From positions 1 through 5,449 of the forward strand of contig JADNEJ010000115.1 of NCBI GenBank assembly GCA_016292295.1: a stretch of 5,449 bases of DNA, in the 5' to 3' direction. Made by a program: the position numbers and the translations under genes. Below the pieces are notes generated by a model. That model searched no databases and was not told the DNA's origin. It saw only the letters and a program-made list of their open reading frames with translations. Source of the stretch: Candidatus Thiodictyon intracellulare (GTDB lineage Bacteria > Pseudomonadota > Gammaproteobacteria > Chromatiales > Chromatiaceae). Shown piece after piece: positions 1-5,449 of this stretch (the first letter of the stretch is position 1; each line of letters opens with the position of its first letter).

Positions 1-153
1 GTATTACGTCTGCAGTCAGGGGAACACCGCAGAAAACTGCGTTTCTAGCCGAAAATAGTCTCTTTTTTGCCACGAAAGCCCGTTCAAGGACCTCAGGCGG
101 TGGCGCTGGTCGCTAAGTCCGACAGGCTGCGAGGTTCTGGGAATCGAACGGGA
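1..153. other. Non-coding 3' flank of cbbM, foldable
   Basis: No gene is recognisable between the cbbM stop and the left edge, and the minus strand has no ATG here. Read as cbbM mRNA, CCCGTTC just after the stop (152-146) can pair with GAACGGG (85-79). Inside this, GGACTTAG (120-113) can pair with CTGAGGTCC (96-88) with one wobble pair and one bulged G. No U-tract follows, so this is not a canonical intrinsic terminator. It may be a 3' structure that ends or stabilises the transcript. Confidence 0.35.
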
Positions 154-1548
154 TTACTTGTGCTGCACCGCGGCGCCGAGTTTTTCGCGCCAGCCGGGGA
201 AGAGCTTGTCGGCATCGCCCGGAAAGGACACGAAGGCGCGGGCGAATTCCTTGTTATCCTTTGCGAATTCGATCGGGTCGGCGCCGGCCTTCCAGCACTC
301 GTAGGATTGGCGTAGCGAGATGGCACCGGCGGCCGGGGAGTCGACGTGGCCATAGGCGCCGCCGCCGGCGGTGTTGATGACGTTGCCGTGGCCCAGGTTC
401 TCGAAGAAGCCGGGCAAGCGCAGGGCGTTCATGCCGCCGGAGATGATCGGGGTGGTGGGCTTCATGCCGTACCACTTCTGATAGTAGACCGGGCCATAGC
501 ACTCGTCGCGCTCGATCATGTAGGCGATGATCTTGTCGTCTGCCCCACCCTCCATCTTGCCGTAGCCCATGGTGCCGACATGAATGCCGGAGGCGCCCTG
601 CAGCCGGGAAATCTTGGCCAGCACGAAGGCGGTGTAGCCACGCCGAGAGGACGGCGAGGTGATCATGCCGTGGCCGGCACGATGGTAGTGCAGGTATTGA
701 CCGGGGTACTGGCGCCGCGCGGTGGTGATCATGCCGGGGCCGCCGACGAAGCCGTCCACCAGGAAGGCGACCTTATCCGCATCGGGCCCGAAGGTTTCAA
801 GTATGAAGTCCGCCCGGGCGCACATCTCATAGTGGTCGTCGGCGGTGATGTTGGCGGAGAAGAGCTTGGCCTGACCGGTCTCGTCCTGGGCGCGCTTAAG
901 CGCGTCATAGACCAGGGGGTAAACTTTCTTGGTCGGGCAGAAGACCTGGTTGCCCTGGGGCTCGTCGTTCTTGATGAAGTCCCCGCCCAACCAGAATTGG
1001 TAGGCGGCGGCGGCGAAGGGCTCGGGGCGCAGGCCGAGCTTGGGCTTGATGATGGTGCCGGCGATGTAGCCACCGTCCTTGATCGGGCGGCCCAGGATGC
1101 GCCACAGGTCGGAGATGTCCTTGGCGGGACCGTCGAACAACTGGATGGCCCTCTCCGGGACGTAGAAATCCTGGATCTGGCCGTACTCGATGTCGCCCAT
1201 ACCCTGGTTGTTGCCTATGACGAGCGTCAGGAAGGAGACGATCATCATGCGCCCGTCGGTCATATTCCGGTCGAACAACTCGAGCGGATAGGCGATGCGC
1301 ATGTCCTCCTTCGCCTCGTCGATGTAATAGACCAGCGCGTCGACCCCCTTGGTGAAGTCGTCCGTGGTGGAGACCTCGACGTTGGTGCCAGTGGAGGACT
1401 CGGCGGCGAAGTGGGCGGCGGCCTCCAGGTAGCCGTGACCGGGCTTGGTCTTCATCCGGTAGGCGACCAGGATGTGCTTGCCGCCCGCGATCAGGTCGGC
1501 TTCGGTCAGGCTGAGGTCGGAGTAACGCGTGGACTGGTCAAGCGACAT
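154..1548 (-). CDS. cbbM: Form II ribulose-1,5-bisphosphate carboxylase/oxygenase large subunit
   Basis: This encodes the CO2-fixing enzyme of the Calvin-Benson-Bassham cycle, which carboxylates ribulose 1,5-bisphosphate to two 3-phosphoglycerates in the cytoplasm. The 464 residues match the usual form II length. Visible active-site landmarks are N113, the GTIIKPKLG segment with K168, the metal-binding motif [13 protein letters not shown] (carbamylated lysine K193, then D195 and E196), H289 in HYHRAGHG, loop 6 [11 protein letters not shown] with K331, and S370 in IISGGMNA. The sequence is form II, not form I: the protein works as dimers or dimer multimers without a small subunit, and no cbbS is present here. 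The ATG is chosen because the N-terminus [14 protein letters not shown] is typical of CbbM and an AGG core lies 9 bases upstream (1558-1560). The stop is TAA. The gene is divergent from the broken cbbR. In many genomes cbbQ and cbbO follow cbbM, but that side is cut by the window edge. No lesion is seen, so the enzyme is probably functional. Confidence 0.98.
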   Translation of the reverse strand: MSLDQSTRYSDLSLTEADLIAGGKHILVAYRMKTKPGHGYLEAAAHFAAESSTGTNVEVSTTDDFTKGVDALVYYIDEAKEDMRIAYPLELFDRNMTDGRMMIVSFLTLVIGNNQGMGDIEYGQIQDFYVPERAIQLFDGPAKDISDLWRILGRPIKDGGYIAGTIIKPKLGLRPEPFAAAAYQFWLGGDFIKNDEPQGNQVFCPTKKVYPLVYDALKRAQDETGQAKLFSANITADDHYEMCARADFILETFGPDADKVAFLVDGFVGGPGMITTARRQYPGQYLHYHRAGHGMITSPSSRRGYTAFVLAKISRLQGASGIHVGTMGYGKMEGGADDKIIAYMIERDECYGPVYYQKWYGMKPTTPIISGGMNALRLPGFFENLGHGNVINTAGGGAYGHVDSPAAGAISLRQSYECWKAGADPIEFAKDNKEFARAFVSFPGDADKLFPGWREKLGAAVQHK

Positions 1549-1557
1549 ATGATTTTA

Positions 1558-1560
1558 CCT
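1558..1560 (-). promoter_or_regulatory. Ribosome binding site of cbbM
   Basis: On the minus strand AGGT precedes the cbbM ATG, with nine bases between AGG and the start codon. It is short but reasonably placed, and it supports the chosen start. Confidence 0.5.
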
Positions 1561-1677
1561 GAAGGGTTAAGATGACCGGGTTCGTCTCAGTGGTGCGGCG
1601 GGCACACCGTCCAGCCCCAGGTTGGTTCGGAAGACGGCCGCGCAGGTTCACTCAGCCGAGAAATTACCTATATTTTT

Positions 1678-1683
1678 ATCATA
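1678..1683 (-). promoter_or_regulatory. Candidate -10 element of the cbbM promoter
   Basis: The minus strand reads TATGAT, five of six matches to the sigma-70 -10 consensus, about 130 bases upstream of the cbbM ATG inside the AT-rich island. No good -35 lies 16-18 bases further upstream (GAAACT at 17 bp spacing), as expected for an activator-dependent promoter. It overlaps the near-palindrome TTATCATAA (1676-1684). This is an inference from sequence only. Confidence 0.35.
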
Positions 1684-1720
1684 AATCGCATTCTAACTGA
1701 AGTTTCCGGCTTTATCCAGA

Positions 1721-1755
1721 GGGGCACCGGAGGGGCGGGGGGTAACGGTGGGGGG
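1721..1755 (+). other. Potential G-quadruplex motif
   Basis: Four G-runs of lengths 4, 4, 6 and 6 (1721-1724, 1732-1735, 1737-1742, 1750-1755) are separated by loops of 7, 1 and 7 bases on the plus strand. This satisfies the standard G3+N1-7 quadruplex pattern. It lies just upstream of the likely cbbM promoter on the template side of cbbM. Whether it folds in vivo is unknown. Confidence 0.5.
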
Positions 1756-1879
1756 ATTTTCGAGGAGTTTGCGGAGATCCACGCAAACCTCTACGAAAAC
1801 CACCGGCCAAGTAAGTGTTTTGCCCTGCGCGGGTTTCAGAACCAAGAAACCTAAAATTCTAAAGTATTTTATGGATCAG

Positions 1880-1895
1880 ATAAGCTTAGGCTTAT
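1880..1895. repeat. Short inverted repeat upstream of cbbR
   Basis: ATAAGC (1880-1885) and GCTTAT (1890-1895) are perfect inverted arms around a TTAG loop. They overlap the 8-bp palindrome TAAGCTTA (1881-1888). The repeat lies about 80 bases before the cbbR ATG, a plausible place for an operator or leader hairpin, but no LysR consensus was confirmed. Confidence 0.35.
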
Positions 1896-1975
1896 GCCTC
1901 GGCGCCCGCCCGTCCGCGTGTGCGAAATTCCTCCGGCGCGTCGGTGGGGCGCCCTCTCTCATCATTAGAGCATCC

Positions 1976-2651
1976 ATGCACTTGACCCTGCGTCAGCTCC
2001 GGGTCTTCGAGGCGGTCGCCCGGCACCTGAGCTACACCGGCGCGGTCGAGGAATTGCACCTGAGCCAGCCAGCCGTCTCCATGCAGGTCCGCCAGTTGGA
2101 GGATGCGGCGGGGCTGCCGCTCTTCGAGCGCCTGGGCAAGGGGATCGGACTGACCGAGGCGGGCCGCGAGGTCTACAGCTACAGCCGCAGCATCAACCGC
2201 TCTCTCCAGGAGACGGACGAAGTCATGCAGTCCCTGAAGGGCGTGAACCGGGGCCGGCTGCACGTGGCCGTGGCCAGCACCGTCAACTATTGCGTCTCGC
2301 GCCTGATGGCGGTCTTCCAACAGCGTTACCCGGACATCACCCCGCGGCTGGACGTGACCAACCGCGAGACCCGGATGCGCCTGCTCGACAGCAACAGCAT
2401 CGACATCGACGTCATGGGCTAGCCGCTCACCGACATCGACGTCGCATCCGAGTCCTTCATGGAGAACCCGTTGGTGGTCATTGCCCCGCCCACCCACCCC
2501 CCTGGTTATTGAACTGCAGCTGGAGACCGAGTGTCTCCAGGCCCTGGACGTAGAGGGTTTCCCGCTGGCACGCAAATGGCACCTAATCTACCGGCGCGGC
2601 AAGCGGCTGTCACCCGCCGTCCGCGCCTTCCGCGACTTCCTGATCCATGAG
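1976..2651 (+). pseudogene. cbbR: Decayed LysR-family RuBisCO operon regulator (CbbR remnant)
   Basis: An intact CbbR senses metabolic state and activates divergent Calvin-cycle genes. Residues 1-148 are well preserved: a LysR winged helix-turn-helix at about 3-60 (LRQLRVFEAVARHLSYTGAV, then LSQPAVSMQVRQLE), a linker helix at about 60-90, and the start of the effector domain (GRLHVAVASTVNY). An in-frame TAG at 2420-2422 then stops translation where the family continues. After it the same frame still reads CbbR-like sequence, DIDVASESFMENPLVVIAPP, up to a TGA at 2510-2512. From about 2502 another frame gives the CbbR C-terminus, ELQLETECLQALDVEGFPLARKW then RGKRLSPAVRAFRDFL, ending near 2651. 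Compared with the usual 300-odd residues, about 70-90 codons of the effector domain are missing between these parts. The gene thus carries a nonsense codon plus a frame-shifting internal deletion. A weak GAG ribosome site lies 5 bases before the ATG. A 148-aa truncated product remains possible. Confidence 0.9.
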
Positions 2652-3050
2652 GGGCCCCCCAACATACCTTCCGACCGCGGAAGCCGCGCCGCTGCCGTAG
2701 GGTGCGAGGTGCGCACCATGGCGCCGCCCGGGACGCCGACCGCAGTGTCCGAGCGCAGCCTCTCAAGGTGCGCGCGGCGCAACCTACGACTGCGTCCGCG
2801 CTGATGCGCGCCGCGCGAAAAGCCCAGGTCGGGAAGGCTGAGACCCTGCGACTCTTCCTGTTATGTTCAACTGTGCCCCGTCGGGGCTATTGGACTACAC
2901 TAGCGCGTTACCATCGGCCACGAGCGACCGCCGCTGCACCTGCGCATCCGCCAGGCGCGGCCGCCGTTGCAACGGCTCCATCCCCCGCCCCGGTTGCCCC
3001 GTGCGGGACCGCAAGCGCCTCCGGCGCCGCTAGCGAGACCACCGACCACT
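2652..3050. other. Non-coding region between cbbR remnant and dxs
   Basis: These 400 bases hold no gene I recognise; open frames here give only low-complexity Ala/Pro/Arg-rich translations typical of GC-rich non-coding DNA. The stretch includes a small hairpin (GCCCC 2875-2879 with GGGGC 2883-2887) without a T-tract, and a perfect 14-bp palindrome at 2963-2976. The dxs promoter presumably lies here, but no convincing -35/-10 pair was found. Confidence 0.5.
2963..2976. repeat. Perfect 14-bp palindrome upstream of dxs
   Basis: GCCGTTGCAACGGC is identical to its reverse complement over all 14 bases and ends 74 bases before the dxs ATG. Its size and position suit a binding site for a dimeric regulator. 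No known operator was matched, and a chance palindrome in GC-rich DNA remains possible. Confidence 0.4.
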
Positions 3051-4952
3051 ATGCCTCACCGGCACCCGCTGCTCCATTCCATTGATAGCCCCTCGGACCT
3101 GCGCGCTCTCACCGAGCCCCAGTTACAGCAGCTCGCGGGCGAGCTGCGCAGCTTCCTGATCGACTGTGTGTCACAGACTGGCGGCCACCTGGCGGCCGGG
3201 CTCGGCGTCGTGGAGCTGACCATCGCGCTGCATTATTGCTTCGACACTCCACGCGACCGCCTGGTCTGGGACGTGGGCCACCAGGCCTACCCGCACAAAA
3301 TCCTCACCGGACGCCGCGCGCAGATGTGCTCGCTGCGCCAGGAGGGCGGACTCTCCGGTTTCCCCAAACGCAGCGAAAGCCCCTACGACAGCTTCGGCGT
3401 CGGTCACTCCAGCACCTCCATCAGTGCTGCCGTCGGCATGGCATTCGCCGCCCGGCATCACGGGGAGCGCCGCCAGGTGGTGGCGGTGATCGGCGACGGC
3501 GCTTTGAGCGGCGGCATGGCCTTCGAGGCCCTGAACCACGCCGGCGCCCTGGACGTGGACCTGATGGTGATCCTGAACGACAATAAGATGTCCATCTCAC
3601 CGCCGGTGGGGGCCATCAGTAACCACCTTTCACGTCTGCTGTCCGGCAAGCTCTACACCACGGTGCGCGAGGGCGGCAAGAGTGCACTCAAGGCCATGCC
3701 CCAACTGCGCGAGTTCGTGGGCCGCTGGGAGGAGCACATGAAGGGCATGGTGATGGGCGGCACCCTGTTCGAAGAGTTGGGCTTCAACTACATAGGCCCC
3801 ATCGATGGCCACGACATCCCCGGCCTGATCCGCACCCTGCGCAACATGCGCGGCATCCCGGGTCCGCGCCTGCTCCATGTGGTGACTCAAAAGGGCCGCG
3901 GCTATGAACCGGCCGAGGGTGAACCGGTCACTTATCACGGCGTGACTCCCTTCGACCGCCACACCGGGCGCCTGCACAAGCGCCAGCCCGGGACCCCCAG
4001 CTACACTCAGATCTTCGGCACCTGGCTGTGCGACACCGCGGAGGCCGACCCCCGCCTGGTGGGCATCACCCCGGCCATGTGCGAGGGCTCAGGGCTCACC
4101 GCCTTCGCCAAGCGCTATCCGGAGCGCTTCTTCGACGTCGGCATCGCCGAGCAGCACGCCGTTACCCTGGCCGCAGGGATGGCCTGCGATGGCCTCAAAC
4201 CGGTCGTGGCCATCTATTCGAGTTTCCTGCAGCGCGCCTATGACCAGCTCATCCACGACGTCTGCCTGCAGAACCTGGACGTGACCTTTGCGGTGGACCG
4301 GGGCGGCCTGGTCGGGGCCGACGGGGCCACGCACGCCGGCAGCTTTGATCTAAGCTTCGCGCGCCCCATCCCCAACCTGCTGATCCTGGCCCCGTCCGAC
4401 GAAAACGAGTGCCGGGCGATGCTGCGCACCGCCTTTGAGTATCCCGGTCCCGCCCTGGTCCGCTATCCCCGCGGCAACGGACGCGGCGTGGCCATCGACC
4501 CCACCACCCCGGCGCTGCCCATCGGGCGCGGCCGCCTCCTGCGCGAGGGTCGGCACTGCGCCATACTCGCCTTCGGCAGCCTGGTCAGCCCGGCGCTGGC
4601 CGCCGCGGAGGGGCTCGATGCCACGGTGGCGGACATGCGCTTCGTCAAGCCCCTGGACGAGGCGCTGATCATGGAACTGGCCCAGGGCCATGACCTGCTG
4701 GTGACCCTGGAGGAGAACGCCATCGCCGGCGGGGCCGGCAGCGCCGTCTCCGAACTGCTGTCCGAGCGCGGTGTCCTGGTGCGCTGCATCCACCTGGGGC
4801 TGCCGGACCGCAATGTAGAGCACGCCGAACACCCGGCCCAGCTCGCCATATGTGGACTCGACGCCGTGGGCATCGCCACTCGGGTACACGCCGAACTGAA
4901 GCGCCTGGGGCTCGCGCCCACCCCGCGCCACGGCGTCATCGCCGCCGCGTAA
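3051..4952 (+). CDS. dxs: 1-deoxy-D-xylulose-5-phosphate synthase
   Basis: DXS condenses pyruvate and glyceraldehyde 3-phosphate, with loss of CO2, to 1-deoxy-D-xylulose 5-phosphate using thiamine diphosphate. This is the first step of the MEP isoprenoid pathway and also feeds thiamine and pyridoxal synthesis. The 633 residues match the family. Landmarks in order: H45 in [23 protein letters not shown] (77-89); the ThDP/metal motif [18 protein letters not shown] (148-165) continuing to NDNKMS (176-181); H296; catalytic E367 in [10 protein letters not shown]389 and R395 in [14 protein letters not shown]424 and H428 in [20 protein letters not shown]; and the C-terminal transketolase domain ([18 protein letters not shown]). 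The ATG at 3051 is preferred over an upstream TTG at 2967 because the first residues, [14 protein letters not shown], match the usual N-terminus and the extra 28 residues are Pro/Ala-rich. The upstream ribosome site is weak (GAGA, 12 bases away). The gene stands alone, without the ispA/xseB neighbours seen in enterics. Confidence 0.97.
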   Translation: MPHRHPLLHSIDSPSDLRALTEPQLQQLAGELRSFLIDCVSQTGGHLAAGLGVVELTIALHYCFDTPRDRLVWDVGHQAYPHKILTGRRAQMCSLRQEGGLSGFPKRSESPYDSFGVGHSSTSISAAVGMAFAARHHGERRQVVAVIGDGALSGGMAFEALNHAGALDVDLMVILNDNKMSISPPVGAISNHLSRLLSGKLYTTVREGGKSALKAMPQLREFVGRWEEHMKGMVMGGTLFEELGFNYIGPIDGHDIPGLIRTLRNMRGIPGPRLLHVVTQKGRGYEPAEGEPVTYHGVTPFDRHTGRLHKRQPGTPSYTQIFGTWLCDTAEADPRLVGITPAMCEGSGLTAFAKRYPERFFDVGIAEQHAVTLAAGMACDGLKPVVAIYSSFLQRAYDQLIHDVCLQNLDVTFAVDRGGLVGADGATHAGSFDLSFARPIPNLLILAPSDENECRAMLRTAFEYPGPALVRYPRGNGRGVAIDPTTPALPIGRGRLLREGRHCAILAFGSLVSPALAAAEGLDATVADMRFVKPLDEALIMELAQGHDLLVTLEENAIAGGAGSAVSELLSERGVLVRCIHLGLPDRNVEHAEHPAQLAICGLDAVGIATRVHAELKRLGLAPTPRHGVIAAA

Positions 4953-4970
4953 ACCTGGTACCACCGGGAG

Positions 4971-5004
4971 CGCCGCACCCCAGTGCGGCGATGCCCCCCG
5001 CACT
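4971..5004 (+). terminator. Hairpin(s) downstream of dxs, possible terminator
   Basis: CGCCGCAC (4971-4978) and GTGCGGCG (4983-4990) form a perfect 8-bp stem with a 4-base loop, starting 19 bases after the dxs stop. AGTGCGG (4982-4988) can instead pair with CCGCACT (4998-5004), so the two stems exclude each other. No T-tract follows directly (the nearest is at 5033-5040), so intrinsic termination is uncertain. The structure could also be a transcript-end stabiliser. Confidence 0.45.
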
Positions 5005-5022
5005 AGTACCACACGATGGAAA
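4991..5022. mobile_element. Approximate left boundary of the IS630-type element
   Basis: Base composition changes from GC-rich to AT-rich at about 5005-5020, just beyond the transposase end, so the element's end should lie here. A TA (5007-5008), the target dinucleotide of IS630 elements, occurs at the transition. The other end is outside the window, so terminal inverted repeats cannot be checked. Confidence 0.3.
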
Positions 5023-5449
5023 TCATAATGCCATTTTTTTAGTATCTGCAATGGAGAAGCGACGCAGGGACTGAACAAGGTGGGCGGAATTATGATCAAT
5101 TTTGTAAAATAACATTTTTTTATAATTCTACTGATTCCCTGCAAATGATTCGTAATACTTTTTATACAGAATTTTTTTCTTAAAGAATTTCCATAGCTGC
5201 TCAATAAGATTCAAATTTGGCGCATAAGGCGAAAGAAAGACAAGCTTGATGCGGGAAGCCTTGATATAATCTTTAAGCGCTTTGCAACGGTAGTAGCGAG
5301 CGTTGTCGCAAATGATGTAGATCCAGGTCGCGACGGTGTCGTCTTGCTCAAGTTGCTGGAACAGGGCGATCGTTGAAGTCGCATCAATGGTCTAATCGAA
5401 GCGCGTCACGGGCTCCAAATGCTCCAGATCGATCGCACCGTTGATGTTG
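5023..5449 (-). pseudogene. IS630-family transposase, 3' part, broken and cut by the window edge
   Basis: Read from the right edge on the minus strand, the translation begins NINGAIDLEHLEPVTRFD, then a TAG (5392-5394), then TIDATSTIALFQQLEQDDTV and so on. It shows the IS630/Tc1-mariner DDE signature: the second catalytic Asp in IICDNARYYR (5305-5307) and the catalytic Glu in LSPYAPNLNLIEQLWKFFKKK (5200-5202), 34 residues apart (DD34E type). The first Asp would lie beyond the window. A second TAG (5128-5130) follows YYESFAGNQ. The same frame then still reads a degraded C-terminus (KIDHNSAHLVQSL) to a TGA at 5023-5025. Such elements cut and paste DNA at TA targets. With two in-frame stops this copy should be inactive by itself. 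The A/T-rich composition contrasts sharply with dxs, marking inserted DNA. Confidence 0.87.

Larger units (their letters stand above)
1549..1975. promoter_or_regulatory. Divergent cbbM/cbbR intergenic control region
   Basis: This 427-bp gap separates the divergent cbbM and cbbR starts. In autotrophic proteobacteria CbbR, a LysR-type activator, binds such a region to activate the cbb operon and regulate itself. The segment at 1660-1700 is conspicuously AT-rich within GC-rich surroundings, and 1850-1895 forms a second AT-rich patch nearer cbbR. A G-run cluster lies between them. I could not fit a clean LysR T-N11-A box, so operator positions stay open. The reading frame is open upstream of the cbbR ATG to about 1748, but that stretch does not resemble a protein. 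Confidence 0.6.

Noticed and set aside
28..41. CGCAG-AAAA-CTGCG hairpin near the left edge as a terminator.
   Set aside because: The stem is only 5 bp and is followed by just three T bases on the plus strand and none on the minus strand, which is too weak to call.
139..155. CCGTTCGATTCCC on the minus strand resembles a tRNA T-loop.
   Set aside because: The flanking bases do not form a T-stem, and no acceptor, D or anticodon arms were found.
346..1575. Long 409-aa open frame on the plus strand opposite cbbM.
   Set aside because: It is an antisense shadow of a GC-rich gene, with Gly/Val/Asp-rich sequence and no recognisable domain.
1748..1975. Upstream extension of the cbbR reading frame (76 extra residues).
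   Set aside because: The LysR domain starts at the ATG at 1976. The upstream translation is unlike any protein and overlaps the promoter region.
2875..2887. GCCCC-GTC-GGGGC hairpin as a terminator before dxs.
   Set aside because: It has a 5-bp stem, no T-tract, and no intact gene upstream to terminate.
2967..3050. TTG start giving dxs 28 extra residues.
   Set aside because: The extension is Pro/Ala/Arg-rich low-complexity sequence, while the ATG at 3051 gives the usual DXS length and N-terminus.
4350..5204. 284-aa minus-strand open frame spanning the dxs 3' end and the transposase.
   Set aside because: It joins an out-of-frame transposase stretch to the antisense of dxs, and neither part is a real protein in that frame.
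2420..5394. All same-frame interruptions sited within homologous sequence (cbbR 2420-2422; transposase 5128-5130 and 5392-5394) are TAG, hinting at amber recoding or suppression.
   Set aside because: Three cases are few, cbbR also has a frameshift and deletion that readthrough cannot repair, and the intact cbbM and dxs contain no internal TAG. Ordinary decay explains it.

Overview
The window looks like a GC-rich proteobacterial chromosome, most likely a gammaproteobacterial autotroph such as a purple sulfur bacterium (Chromatiaceae). This rests on a form II RuBisCO divergent from a CbbR-type LysR gene and on a gammaproteobacterial-style DXS. The taxonomic call comes from remembered family resemblance, not from a database search.

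Layout, left to right: (1) about 150 bp of non-coding DNA that can fold, forming the 3' flank of cbbM. (2) An intact cbbM on the minus strand (form II RuBisCO, 464 aa). (3) A 427-bp divergent intergenic region with an AT-rich island, a likely cbbM -10 element, a G-quadruplex-type G-run cluster and a short inverted repeat. (4) A decayed cbbR on the plus strand: the DNA-binding N-terminus is intact, then come an in-frame TAG, an internal deletion with frameshift, and a recognisable CbbR C-terminus in another frame. (5) About 400 bp with no recognisable gene, holding a perfect 14-bp palindrome. (6) An intact dxs on the plus strand (633 aa from the chosen ATG). (7) Competing GC-rich hairpins just after dxs. 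(8) The broken 3' part of an IS630-family (Tc1/mariner-like) transposase on the minus strand, cut by the right window edge and carrying two in-frame TAG codons.

Functionally, cbbM fixes CO2 in the Calvin-Benson-Bassham cycle. CbbR would normally switch it on from the shared intergenic region, but the local cbbR cannot make a full-length regulator. cbbM is therefore either controlled in trans by another CbbR, altered in its regulation, or affected by a 148-residue truncated protein. dxs makes 1-deoxy-D-xylulose 5-phosphate for isoprenoids (quinones, and carotenoids and bacteriochlorophyll side chains if the host is phototrophic) and has no evident operon link to cbbM.

I did not find an undescribed multi-gene system. 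The most noteworthy points are the loss of the dedicated regulator beside an intact RuBisCO gene and several non-coding structures.
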